From positions 254,764 through 318,763 of the forward strand of contig BCHS01000015.1 in the NCBI GenBank assembly GCA_039545275.1: a stretch of 64,000 bases of DNA. The letters are read 5' to 3'. The stretch's first letter is position 1, and the number at the start of each line of letters is the position of its first letter. The DNA comes from Pseudomicrostroma phylloplanum (lineage: Eukaryota; Basidiomycota; Exobasidiomycetes; Microstromatales). Below, piece by piece: positions 10,990 to 22,054 of this stretch. The position numbers and the translations under genes are program-made. The notes under the pieces are model-generated. The model was given only the letters and a program-made list of their open reading frames with translations. It did not search any database and had not been told where the DNA came from.

Positions 10990-11389
10990 GTGAGTATCGC
11001 ATCGCTACACATCATCACATCACACGCACGAACACACAGACGAGGATGCACACGGAGTGCACCACGAGGGTCGCACAGCAGGGGGAGATCACGAGATACA
11101 GAGGGGGCTGGACACTGGAGAGAGACTGTCTGGCATCCTCCAATAGACACACCTCGAGGAAGACGTAGGCAGTGGATAAGGAGAAGCAGCTTGGAAAGTG
11201 TACCCCTGATACGCTGCTGCGTTTGCAGACATCGAGGGTATGCCCCGGCGGTATGGACAGTAGGACTATGGGAGGCACATTCGTAGGAAGAGACATTCGC
11301 AGTTTTGTCTGGTGACGCCCTACTCAGATAGCGACAGTCGGACTCATCCATCCCTCTCTTCCCATCCACTTTTCCTGCCCGCTTCTCAG
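10990..11389 (+). other. Probable 5' UTR intron of RPL13
   Basis: A consensus donor GTGAGT at 10990-10995 follows a pyrimidine-rich leader. A pyrimidine tract plus CTCAG acceptor ends exactly at 11389, abutting the L13 ATG. Leader introns are common in fungal ribosomal protein genes. No convincing box C/D or H/ACA snoRNA was found inside the 400 bp. Confidence 0.6.
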
Positions 11390-12327
11390 ATGGGTTTCAG
11401 GCACAACAACGTTCTGCACAACAACCATTTCCGCAAGGACTGGCAGAGGAGGGTCAAGGTCTGGTTCGACCAGCCCGGAGCCAAGAAGAGCCGCCGCAAC
11501 GCCCGAACGGCGAAGGCTGCTGCCCTTGGACTGCGACCCGTCAAGCCCCTCCGCCCAGCTGTCCGATGCCCCACCATCAAGTACAACACTAAGCTGCGTG
11601 AGGGTAAGGGCTTCACTGTTGAGGAGCTCAAGGCCGCTGGCCTGCGCAAGAAGGAGGCTCGCTCCATCGGTGTCCCCGTTGACCACAGGCGACGCAACAA
11701 GTCCGAGGAGTCGCTGAAGCTCAACACTGACCGTCTGAAGGCCTACAAGGAGAAGCTCGTCGTTCTGCCCCGCCGCAACAAGGCCAACAAGGGCAAGAAG
11801 GTCGACCTCTCCTCGCTCACCACCACCCGTGACACCGCCGCTGCCTTCCCCATCCCCGCTGGCTACCAGGCCGAGGCTCCTCGTGCCATCACCTCGGAGG
11901 AGAAGGAGTTCAACGCCTTCCGAACTCTCAGGGAGGAGCGTGCCAAGCACAGGAACGAGGGAATGCGGGCTGCCCGACAGAAGAAGGTGAGTCAGAGTGA
12001 AGTACAGTAAATGTGGATGGTATGCGAAGACGGCACAGGGCGGGTGCTGCGTATGTCCAGGAGGACAACGCGGTGTGAAGCGGAATTGTCAGGTGGACGA
12101 CGGACAAGGTCTGGAAAAGCCGATGCCATCACGGACGGTCTTCAGGCTTCGCGCCAACGTGCATCCGGGAGACGTCGACCGAAGCGAGAGACATCAGGCT
12201 GCCTAGAAGGAAGAAATCGTGATACACGCGCTCGACAGGAACAGATTTACTGACTTTGCTCTTTACTACACTCTTTGTCATTCCTCGTCAACAGAAGGAG
12301 GAGGAGGCCGCTGCTGCCAAGAAGTAA
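11390..12327 (+). CDS. RPL13: 60S ribosomal protein L13 (eL13)
   Basis: Exons 11390-11986 and 12295-12327 give 209 aa. The start MGFRHNNVLHNNHFRKDWQR is the universal eL13 N-terminus. The body includes PLRPAVRCPTIKYNTKLREG, LRKKEARSIGVPVDHRRRNK, VVLPRRNKANKGKK and a C-terminal TLREERAKHRNEGMR. The last exon adds only ten residues, Lys-Glu-Ala rich (KEEEAAAAKK), as in other fungal L13 proteins. The 308-bp last intron (GTGAGT...ACAG, with a CTGAC branch-like site near 12249) is long for this window. L13 is a structural part of the large cytosolic ribosomal subunit. Codon use is strongly biased to C/G-ending codons, consistent with high expression. Confidence 0.97.
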
Positions 12328-12826
12328 GGAGGTGGTATCAAATCCCTCTCTTGCCTTTCTTCGCTGTTTGTTTGTGTCTCTCCTGGCGCTGTTTCTCTCG
12401 CGTACGAGCGGCTACTACGATGCGATGACCAAAGGAAAGGGGCTGCTTCGGATGTGCTGAGCGGTCTTGGAAGATTGGGCATCGACGAACACATCGCTAT
12501 CTGCTCGTCTTCTTTCCCACTGTTCCCCTTTCTTGTACTCATACTGTCCCTTCTTCGACCTCTGTGGCCGTTGATCCTTCATCATTCAGCACACTCTACC
12601 ACACATTCACAAAGCTACACAACGTGACCGACCTGTCATTCTGACCATTGTCCCTTGAGTTCTGTCCGTGATGATGTGCGCTCGTCGATGTGGGGCGCGA
12701 CGGGCAATGCCGCCATTGCCGGTCGGGTGCACTGACTCCCTCTCAAGCTGCGTTGGCTTTCCGTGTTGCAGCAACGTTCCCACCACCACATCACGTCGTC
12801 CCCATTGCTAATCCCTCCTGGACACC
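12328..12826. other. Intergenic region between RPL13 and citrate synthase
   Basis: This 499-bp stretch is the 3' flank of RPL13 and the promoter of the next gene. It is pyrimidine-rich with a TTGCAG acceptor-like site at about 12767-12772, so a leader intron is possible. No other gene is seen. Confidence 0.4.
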
Positions 12827-14508
12827 ATGGGCATGTCCACTGCTGCTGCTACAGCGCCTCGCCAGACCATCACCGTCATCGACAACCGTACGGGCAAGTC
12901 CTACGAGTTTCCCATCACCCACAACTCCATCAAGGCAGTCGATTTCAAGAAGGTCTCATCTCAGCGCAGGCCCACCTTCGGTGCTGAGCATGCCGACCGA
13001 GAAGAGGATGAGACCGAGGGAGGACTCAGAGTACACGATCCGGGATTCATGAACACCACTGTCATTGAGTCTCGTATCACATACATCAATGGAACTGATG
13101 GAGTGCTGAGGTACAGAGGATATCCCATCGAGCAGCTGGCAGAGTCCAGCAACCACCTCGAATCATCCTACCTACTCATCTACGGCCAGCTGCCCACCAA
13201 GGAGCAGTACAGGCTGTGGGAGGACGAGATCCTCCACCATTCCTATGTCCACGAGGACATGACCCAGCTGATCCGCGCTCACCGGTATGACTCGCATCCC
13301 ATGCTCATCCTCTCCAGCGGCTTCGCCTCGCTGGGTGCCTTTGCGCCAGAGGCCAACCCATCGCTCCAGGGTCAAAAGCTGTACACAAGGGGGGATGCCT
13401 CTCTGGCCATCATGGACAAGCAAATCTACCGCATCATGGGCAAAGCTATCACACTAGCTGCCATGAGCTACCGTGTGCGACAGGGAAGGCCTTTCAATCG
13501 ACCACCGGTGGGCTTGTCTTACGCTGGAACTTTCCTGTACCTGCTTGACACCCTGAACGAGAGAGAGTACCGCCCTAACCCAGTTTTCGAGAAGGCGCTC
13601 GACGTAGTGAGTAGGGAGGGTGTATGCTAGGAAGCAAGCCGCTTCTGTAGCTGACCCGGGTCCTCTTGTCTCCACACAGCTCTTCCTACTACACGCCGAT
13701 CACGAATTGAACGCTTCGTGCGCTACTGGTCTGCAAGTAGGATCCACCCTGGCCGACCCATACTCGGTCGTGTCTGCCGCCTGTGCAGCTCTCAGCGGAC
13801 CCCTGCATGGGGGAGCCAACCAGAGCGTAGTAGAGATGCTGGAACGCATCGGCTCACCTGACAAGGTGCCCGAATTCCTAGAGAAGGTCAAGCGCAAGGA
13901 GGAGGTTCTCTCCGGGTTTGGACACAGAGTCTACAAGACGACGGACCCGCGATCAAAGGTCATTCGCAAAATCGCAGACGACGTCTTTAAGCTCACCGGT
14001 CGCAGCCCTCTCCTTGACACGGCGCTGGCGCTCAATGATGCGGCTAATAAGGACGACTACTTTGTCTCGCGCAAGCTTGGTGCCAATGGTGAGATGGCCG
14101 GATCCGTCATCGCCTGCATAGTCTGACTGTCGTCGGCTCACATCACTCTGCATCCATTGCTTCCCTCCAGTCGACTACTGGTCCGGCCTGATTTACACCC
14201 AGATCGGCTTTCCCACTGACATGTTCACTGTCATCTTCGCCGTCGCCCGTGTCGCCGGCTGGCTAGCCCACTGGCGTCAGATGATGCTCCAGCAAAAGGT
14301 CACCATCTGGCGTCCCCGGCAGATCTATGTGGGAGAGGGCGAGAGGGACTATGTGCCACTCGAGAAGAGGGTCTCGACGACGGAAGGAGAAGGGGCGAGA
14401 AGCAATGCGCCCGTGCCTGTGCACCATGGTGGGGACTCGAGGAGGAGGGCTCTTGCCAGCTACGTGGATGAGAAGGGGAGACAGATTACTGGGGGTAGCA
14501 AGTTGTGA
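12827..14508 (+). CDS. Peroxisomal citrate synthase (type II-like, C-terminal SKL)
   Basis: Exons 12827-13606, 13680-14088 and 14171-14508 give 508 aa with introns of 73 and 82 bp. The enzyme condenses acetyl-CoA and oxaloacetate to citrate. Hallmarks are LRYRGYPIEQLAE, the His-containing LFLLHADHELNAS, GPLHGGANQSVVEML and SGFGHRVYKTTDPR (CoA/citrate-binding His and Arg), then VDYWSGLIYTQIGFP. These signatures resemble bacterial GltA and plant glyoxysomal enzymes more than the mitochondrial Cit1 type. The last three residues before TGA are SKL, a canonical PTS1, and there is no obvious mitochondrial presequence. A peroxisomal role in the glyoxylate cycle or acetyl-unit export is inferred. Two in-frame ATGs (12827, 12833) compete for the start. 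Confidence 0.95.
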
Positions 14509-16752
14509 GCGGCGGGTCGCTGCAGAAGGGAGGTAGACTACTCTTCCAGAGGTGGGGCCAAAGATATGTTGTATCGCATGCTGTGTCGCGATGACACTTT
14601 TTCTACTCGTGAAGATCTGTTGCGGCGTACCTGCTCCTGGTGTCTCTAGTTCAGTTGTCGACAGACGTACTTCGCATGCACTGAAAGTTTCAGCACCCGT
14701 GGCTCGGGGTCGACGTAGCTTGCCGTTGATCTCGTAGGTCACCCCTTTGTACGCAGGCATCCGCAATCAGTCACCACCAACGACTCGCCATCCATGAACG
14801 ATAAGCCACTCTTCCGCACGAACGGCGGCGCGACTGTGCAAAACTGTTGAGTGTCGATCTTTCAGAACGTCTCGTCCGGACTGATCCATCTGTCCTCTTC
14901 CAACAGTCGTTTGGCTGATGGCAATGTCGTTCAAGCAGCTTGAAGTGTTTTCCACGCCACAAAGAGTCCCACCGTTCACTCGATAAAGAGGTAACAAGTA
15001 TCCAGTGCAGACTTGATCAAGCTAGAAGCACCTATCCCGAGCCGTTGTGCTCAGGCGGAGGATCCTGATCATGAGTGAATCGGACCGGAAGGCAGCAAGA
15101 CGCCAGGGGAGAGGCAGGCTGACTAAACTTGAGTCCAGGATATCTATCAACCCTCACATGCCGGTATCTTTACAATGTATGGTTGCGGTCCGCAGCCTCA
15201 TGTCAGTCAGTCACTGCAGTATGAGCTTCGAGCAGGCTGACATCCCGGTCTAGCTACTACTGTACCTGCTTGGTCGACCTGTCAGGGAGCCCCTTGGCGA
15301 CACTCTCAACCGGTATACAGTGTGCACAAGAGTCAGGTCTTGACGACGACTGCTTATGGAAAGCATTGTACTCGGTGAGCAACGGCAGACAGGAAGTGAG
15401 CAGCAGCATTTTTGGCACTCATGTCCCTCTCTTCGTTGCATCTTTCATGATTCGCCATGGTTGTGTCACCCCAGGACTGATGGCAGCATAGAGGGAGTCG
15501 GGGAAGACCGCTTGGTATTCATGTGGAAAGTCGAAGCTCAGCAAAAAATTCGAGTATTGGGCTTTCTTCCTACAGTTCTGCGGCTCAAGGCTCTGCGAAT
15601 CACCACCAGGGTGCCTCGGCCCCGGACTAATGACTCTAGCATACCCGATTAGGCGCCCTCCTCCTCGCATGGGATGCCACAGACGACCTTCCCCGTACAA
15701 AGACGCCTGAACGGCCACATTGGCGCTTAAGACCTCTTTCGTAGATGAAGCAGCGGCAGCATTGCGGCCAGGCATCTCTGAGCAACACTTTGCATTACTT
15801 TACTCTGAGGTGGTTCTACCTCCTCTTCCATTCTATAGACTCATATCGACGTACACAATATGTGCATTTGTCTTGCTGACGCCTATCTCCGAGATGTGAC
15901 TGGTCAGGTCAAAAGCCACAGTAACTATCATGACTCTGCCAGACTATCCGCTTCTGTCAGAAGGCTGACCAGCCACGGTGGTGTGCAGCGAGGACAGCGA
16001 TCAGGGTTAAGTGCCGGAGGCGGCTCATTGTACACACCAGCTCATGAGTCGGACTTGGCGTGCTAGAGCGAAGTTTCCGGGAACAAGCGCTGCTGAAGAT
16101 ATGAAAATCTGGAGTCGATAGTGTACTCTTGCGACAGTTGGACTATACTTCCCCTTGCTCCTCACATTTCCCAGATCGGCGTTGAGGCCATCGTTTCCCC
16201 AGTCTTGCCCTTCGTTCCGACCAAGAGCTCGACGATCCCGCTCAGTGACTCTGCTGGCCGTCTCCTTGAATTTTGGTGGACCGTCTTCACTCGACGCTTC
16301 ACCTGCCTTTGTTTCCTACGCTGTTCAAGACCCGACCACCATACTCGGCGAGCTGGGACCTCTCCAATCACGGGCCTCAATCCGCTACAATGCCGAGGCA
16401 CGCCTTGCCTTTGACAGGGTCAGGCGAGGGGCCAGGCGATACATGAGAGATACTCTGCGGGCAGCTTGACCCGAAGGCTAGTTGAGGCTCTTGTGGAGGG
16501 TCAGACTCATACTGTGATAAGTTGGGTACTGTGATTTCGCCTTGCATACGGCATCGCCCCGCTGAGTAGCGGCCGGTACGCGCATCTGTAGTGTAGCAAT
16601 CTGATGGAAGCGGAAAGGGCGCCAGACAAAAGTCGCCGAGGAGCGCGTGAGGCAGACGGAGCGTGCGGACCTCGCTTGCCGCCTTCCTACTGCTCCCTCC
16701 GGCCAAGTCTATACCATCTCCTCGCGCTCATACCTCACCCACGCCGCACAGC
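14509..16752. other. Long intergenic region, 2.24 kb
   Basis: No gene could be supported. The longest uninterrupted frames are 15419-15775 (-), a 118-aa peptide from ATG 15775 with no recognisable motif, and 16155-16469 (+). The latter has no clear ATG and ends in a basic Arg/Ala-rich stretch (YNAEARLAFDRVRRGARRYM). Either could be a remnant or a poorly conserved gene. No inverted-end element of the 19.8-22.4 kb type was found here. The last ~150 bp is a pyrimidine-rich promoter of the bromodomain gene. Confidence 0.4.
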
Positions 16753-18724
16753 ATGCCCGGGTCCACGCCCCCAGCAGACATGCCTCCCCTCTTCACGTCC
16801 GCACCTACCATGTCCTGGAAAGTCTCGGACAAGCTCCTCCTGGCTCAAGCTGTACACCATCTCGGCGAGGCGCCTCCCAATTGGGTCAACGTCTCCAATC
16901 TGATGCTCGCTCATCCCCTCATAAAGACTCCAGGTCGCCTAAAGGTGGCGCAGGAAGCCGGAACCACACTTGTTCGCGTCTTCGGCAGCAGGGAATGCGA
17001 AAGAACCTGGACAGCGCTGATGAGAAGCAACAATCTCGTCATTGGCGGCGAGGAGGAAGTAGAGAGCTCAGCTGTGATTCTGAAGCAAAGACCAAAGGAA
17101 GCCCGAGGCTTGCCTCCAAAGATGGATCGTAAAAGCCAGCTGACGTTGGCACAGATCCTCTACGCAGAAAGAATGGAGGAGCTGAGGGACAGCATCAAGA
17201 AGAAGGAAGAGGAGTTCAAGGGCCTCATTGCGAAGATAGACCGCCTCAAATCAGCCGAGGCAGACAGCCAGCTGCAGGAAGAACTGGCCAAGCAGGTGAC
17301 CCCGGCGACCCAGCCGTCCAGCGCTGTTGCGTCCTCGTCCAAGGGCGACCAGTCTACGTCTAATGCCACTCGCGCCTCTCCGGCCTCTCAGCCGCAAGAG
17401 ACCTCTACCGCCGGTCAGCCACCCTCGAGTCCCACCTCACTGCGAGCTCGAGGCCGACCCAACAGAGGCCGTGCGCCAGACACGCCTTCAGAGGTCACGA
17501 ATGCCTCACACAGCCGTACTGCCGAGCGCAGAGAGGTCCCTGCAGCTTCCGAAGACGGTGAAGAGCCCGCGGGGGCTGAGAAGACTGAGGTGGAAGGTGT
17601 GGAAGCAGCGCTTGGAGGCTCTGAGTCTGCAGAGGATAAGCGTGACGCTGATGAGCAGAACGGTCTTGCGGGGCCCACGAAAGGCGCGAAACGAGAGCGT
17701 TCACATGACGACGCAACTTCAGAGGCCGAGAATGAGGAAGACAGGGCCACAGACTCAGCCAGCAAGACTAATGCTCGCGAAGCCAAAAGAACACGATCGT
17801 CCACTATCAATAGCACGACGGCAACTGCCGAAGACGTGGATGGCGCTTCGCCGCTTTCTGCCAAGAAGAGCAGACCAGCACCTCTGCAGCGCCGCTCTCG
17901 CCGAGGTGAGCCGGCTCCGGAGCCAGAAGAGGGAGCAGGAGCAGATGGACTCGATACGGTAGCAACGCCTTCACGGCCCACTGCAATAACACGCCGAAGC
18001 GCCCGTCAGTCCCGAGAAGCCTCTGCTGTCGAAGACGTCAGCATGGACGAGGAGGTCGCGGATGAGGATGGCAAGGACGCGGGCGAGAGTCCACTCCTTC
18101 CTGCCCGAGGTGGCAAGAGGGAAGGGCCTCGTCGCGCTTCCAGCTCGGCCCGCCACAGCGTGGACAGTGGCAGGGATAGAGAGAAAGACAGTACAAAGGA
18201 CAAGAACAAGGAGAGAGAAAAGCGCCGAAAGGCGAATGAGAAGCTACTGTTGCAGATTTGGACCGAAGTCAGCGCTCATACCCACGGCAATCTCTTCCAG
18301 AACGAAGTGAAAGAATCGGTGAGTAGACAATTTGAGCACCGTAGTTGGAACAAGTAAGGCGCACGCTGACGTTTGCCGTTCTGCCCCGGCCACTCTAGGA
18401 TGCGCCTGATTACCACGGTCTCATCAGGCGACCAACGTCACTCAAGACCATAAAGTCACAGATCAAGGAAGGCGAAATCACGACCGCAACTCAAATGAGG
18501 CGCGCATTCAACCATCTCTTCGCGAACGCCATGATGTACAATAGGCCAGGTAGCGAGGTCAGCAGGATGGCCAAAGAGATGAGACAGGCTACGGAGAGTG
18601 TGAGTGCACGAGCATCGTCAAATGTAGATATACAAGTGATCGACACGCTGACCCCTATCTCTTTCGACTGGTCCAGATCATCAACCGTTTCGAAGAGACT
18701 AGGAGTCTGAGTGCTCGCCGATGA
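16753..18724 (+). CDS. BRD8/Bdc1-like bromodomain protein (probable NuA4 subunit)
   Basis: Exons 16753-18318, 18399-18599 and 18677-18724 give 604 aa. The N-terminus (SWKVSDKLLLAQAVHHLGEA, then WVNVSNLMLAHPL and ECERTWTALMRS) matches the SANT-like start of BRD8. It is followed by a coiled coil (residues ~130-185, MEELRDSIKKKEEEFKGLI). A long Ser/Glu/Arg-rich disordered middle (~200-490) comes next. The C-terminal bromodomain spans residues ~495-604 and three exons: LLLQIWTEVSAH, DYHGLIRRPTSLKTIKSQI, then FANAMMYNRPGSEV with the acetyl-lysine-contacting Asn region, and IINRFEETRSL. BRD8 in animals and Bdc1 in fission yeast sit in the NuA4/TIP60 acetyltransferase; membership here is inferred. 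ATG 16753 is the first in frame. Confidence 0.85.
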
Positions 18725-19779
18725 GACTGCTGATGCAGAGGAAAACGCATGTGGGCAAGCAGACCTGCCAACAATTGTCGTCACCATGTCAATCTCAATT
18801 GTGATGTGTTTCCCGTATGCTCGCGTAAGCTGTTGTGACCATGTCTGGATTCGGAGTCGATCGTCTGCGCACTAGTCTTTCGCGGTCGAAGGTTGCGATA
18901 AAACGGCCAAGGTAATTGATGAAGAAGTGATTGACAGACGGAGTGACGGCTCAGCACTGCTATCCGACTGAGCGACCGACCAATGCGCTGCGCCATTGCG
19001 ACAGCCTGTGCCGGCTTGTGCTCGCAGGATGAGCAACGCCATGGCGCTTGCCTCGGTGAGTTACAGCATGGTGTGTTGTGCACTCCACGCAAGGTGAAGA
19101 TGTCATAACCGCAGACTATCGCACGATCCCGGTCGTCGAAAGGGATTGTACACATCTCGCGGAATGTCCTCACAGGGCTGCAGAAGAGGTTGTCCCCGGC
19201 GGTTTCGCCAGCTTCTTTCTATACGTAGCCTTGGACCTGCTCACGATCCTCGCACCGTTGCATGGGTGTCAGACCCAGACTTCGCAACTGCACCTTCCGA
19301 AGCTTGTCACGCAGGGCACCAGCTCCACGTCGTTTGTATCGCCTCTACCCGCAAATTGATCTCTGCCACTGATCGTTCCCGTGACCTTGACCCCTTTGAT
19401 GCACACGTTCCGCGCTGTCTCATTTTCTCTCGTGCAATGAGCTATGGCGTCGGCAGTGCAGGACGACAGTAGTCAAGACTGCCAATTGTTCGACTGTACA
19501 GCCAATCTCTTTGCAAGGAAGTGCCACCCAATAATGGACTTGACAAATTGGACATTCTGTACAGTAGCAAACATCTCCGTACGCACTCTGCTCGGAAGCG
19601 ATTGCATGTTGTTGTGGTCCATTGTACAGAGACACGGCTTGCATCCACTGGCTAAACGGTGACAGACCAGCCGTACGAAAGTCGGAAATTTCTCTTTGTG
19701 CGCGTTGCACAAAACAGGGATATTGCAGAAGCCAAGATCGGGCATGACATATTGTAGTTACCTGAATGCACCTTTTGTT

Positions 19780-20460
19780 ACTCTTTTCGTCACTCAATTC
19801 TAGCCAAGTGACACTGAGAATGGCAGCTTGACGCGGGCTCTAGCAGCCTGCCTTGCAATTTCCCTTCCTGAGCCTGGTGTGAAGTCATAGTCTAGCCAGA
19901 CTCAGGCACTGGAGCTGCCTGAGTGTTGTATCCCAATTGAGCTGAGAATACTTTCGCTTGTGCTCTAGCGCAAATTTCTGTTGCAGCTCCTTTTGTACAG
20001 TACAGTATACAATAGTACAGTACAGTGCTGTAGCGCATTCGCTAGAAAAGAGCGACAATGAGCTTGTACTGTAGGCGGATAGGGACAGACTGCTGTGTGA
20101 CACACGCTGTGCACTGCAGTATTCGCCATTATCTGTGTGCGTAACCAGGTTTGTCGTGCACGCAAAAGGTTAGCCGCTGACGCTCCAATGTCACACACTG
20201 TCTGCAAAGGCTGATTCCCTTGCGGCAACGCGGAGAATGCCACACAGACTGACTGCTCCGGTGCTCCGCGTCGAGTCTAAAAGCGTCACTTTTCTCTGGT
20301 TGACAGTAATTTTTGCAAGCACCTGCGTGATCGTTGCACAGACGCGTGCTTTACAGAGCAATGCATTAAAGCAGCAGGTCGGTTGCGCAATGTTGCACAA
20401 GTCGGGAAAAACGACTTCAGCCACATGATGCTAGAGCTGTTGTCACTGACGAAAGATGAG
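19780..20460. repeat. Degenerate inverted-end element, copy 1 (possible)
   Basis: The left end at 19780-19803 (ACTCTTTTCGTCACTCAATT then CTAG) matches the right end of the 21169 element at about 21 of 24 positions. A weaker inverted end lies at about 20431-20460 (CTAGAG...GACGAAAGATGAG). The interval is ~680 bp, longer than its relatives, and may contain an insertion. The end pairing is tentative. Confidence 0.45.
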
Positions 20461-20481
20461 CAAGAGACGAGTGGGCTCTGA

Positions 20482-20741
20482 TACTCCTTTCGTCACTCAA
20501 TCAAGCCAGCTGCAGCCAACTTCAGCGGGGCTGCCCACTTTCTAGCCAGTACGAGAATGTTTTGGCAGGATGTTGCTTCAATTCTGGCCACGTCAGACTG
20601 TTCTAGTGCCTGAGCTTGGCTATTTTGTGGGTTGTTTTCATGCTCAAGCCGCCAGATTCCAAGGCAGGCTGCCATTCTTCCCGCCACGCTGCTAATCTGA
20701 CGTGCATTTGACTAAAATTAAGTACTGTAACAGAAGGAGTA
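20482..20741. mobile_element. MITE-like element, copy 2, about 258 bp
   Basis: The left end at 20483 is ACTCCTTTCGTCAC. The right end at 20740, read on the minus strand, is ACTCCTTCTGTTAC (11 of 14 identical), flanked by T and A so that the ends read TACTCC...GGAGTA. An internal GTGCCTGAGCTTGGCTA block begins 133 bp from the right end. The related block in the 21169 element lies at almost the same distance, so the two are homologous copies. No coding capacity; non-autonomous if mobile. Confidence 0.65.
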
Positions 20742-20957
20742 CTGTGCAGCTGCAAAGATGTCAAGCCAGATCAGATTCACACAGGCGCCTGCAAAAGCAG
20801 ATGTTCTAGGTGTGAATCTTCTGCAGTCTACGGCAATTGAACCCAATTGCCGTGCAAAAATGCGAATTCTCCGCCCCAATCAAGCAAATAGGAGTCAGTT
20901 CTCAATGGTTTCTGCAAAGCACTATCCTCAAACACTATGCTTCTGGTTGTGACGTGG

Positions 20958-20992
20958 TATTCCCTTCGTCACTTCGTCCTAGCCAGCTGCAG
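20958..20992. repeat. Element end, copy 3 (truncated)
   Basis: A left-end-like sequence (TTCCCTTCGTCACTT, then CTAGCCAGCTGCAG) shares CCAGCTGCAG with the end of copy 2 at 20506-20515. No matching right end was found before the next copy starts at 21169. Confidence 0.5.
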
Positions 20993-21168
20993 TTCACATT
21001 GCCATCCTGTGTTTCGGTCTGGTAGTCTGTCCCGCACCCTGGCAATTTGACGCGAAGCACGGCGCAAGAGCAGGGCTATTCGGCCAAGATGAACATGCGT
21101 GCTGCCAAGAGATAAGAATGCCGTCCGGGCTAAATGTTGCGCACAGCTGCGAGTCTCGGCATCCAGCT

Positions 21169-21450
21169 ACTCCTTTCGTCACTGAGTTCTAGCCGACTGT
21201 ACGGTACTGTACTGTACTTAGCAGATTTGAGCCGGACGTCTTCAGATCTAGCAGGCCAGGCGCAAAGTTGTTTTGACCGCAAGCATATTCAAATTTGGCC
21301 GCATAGCACTGCTGTTGTGCCTGTGCTTGGCTACAGTAGCTTGTGGCTTGATTCAGGTACAGGTTGCCCAAGGGCTAGGCAAGCAACCAGACTTTCAAGA
21401 AGCCCGCCAATCTGGACCTCATGTGCCTAGAATTCTGTGACGAAAGGAGT
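21169..21450. mobile_element. MITE-like element, copy 4, 282 bp with 24-bp inverted ends
   Basis: The left end 21169-21192 and the reverse complement of 21427-21450 agree at 22 of 24 bases, including a perfect ACTCCTTTCGTCAC and a shared TTCTAG at the inner side. Between them lies non-coding DNA with a GTACTGTACTGTAC run (21202-21218) and a GTGCCTGTGCTTGGCTA block (from 21318) shared with copy 2. Size, inverted ends and lack of coding capacity fit a miniature inverted-repeat element. A clear target-site duplication is not visible, so insertion by a known transposase class is not shown. Confidence 0.75.
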
Positions 21451-21623
21451 GTCTACTGTGGGTTTGAGTAACAGAAGAAGTAAAGTGTTCTCGATCCGGC
21501 TTAAGACTTCGAATACTCCGGTAGATGTACTCATCGCTTCGCATTGCCGGCGATTTTGTGAGCTTGCAATTCTGGAGGGAAATGTTCGCGTAGAATTGCG
21601 CAATAGTCGCAGATTCAGCACAG

Positions 21624-21804
21624 GATCCTTTTCGTCACTCAATGATAGCCAGCGGCAGCTGAACAAGCTTCTGTGCCTGACTTTTGCTCGATCGTGGCTG
21701 ATTTCCAGACTCAGCTGACTAAAGGTCGAAGCAAGCTGCCGGACTTTCGGTCAATTTGACAATGTCAGGACTTTCTCGACCTCAAAAAAGTACAGAAAAT
21801 GCGT
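21624..21804. repeat. Degenerate element, copy 5 (possible)
   Basis: The left end (CCTTTTCGTCACTCAATGAT, then AGCCAGC) at about 21627-21652 is clear. It is followed by GTGCCTGACTTTTGCT, a diverged form of the internal block. A weak right end may lie near 21804. Strongly decayed. Confidence 0.4.
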
Positions 21805-22054
21805 CAGCTTTTGACCAGATATATCTGTTCTCGGGAGAGCCACTGGAGACAGGTTCTCTCGCCACTTGCTTGCGTCTGTGACAGCTTTTGCACTGTTGGT
21901 CGCCATCCCCGAGAAGCCATGACATGGTTGCTGTCACTGTACGCAGGTCGTCCGAATCTACGCAGTTGAGATGCTGTTGTAACGCTTTTCTCTGCATTAG
22001 TGGGCATTCCTGCGATGCTCAGCTCTGCGTTTTGATTGCTGTTCACGCAAGATC

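Noticed and set aside
11987..12294. Possible intronic snoRNA in RPL13
   Set aside because: Only weak C-box-like (GTGATAC) and D-box-like (CTGA) words are present, without a terminal stem or convincing spacing.
15419..15775. 118-aa ATG-initiated minus-strand frame
   Set aside because: No motif, membrane segment or signal peptide was seen, and neighbouring frames overlap it. Not enough to call a gene.
16121..16469. Plus-strand frames with a semi-plausible basic C-terminus upstream of the bromodomain gene
   Set aside because: There is no consistent single frame, no recognised family and no clear splice structure. It is left as an unexplained part of the intergenic region.
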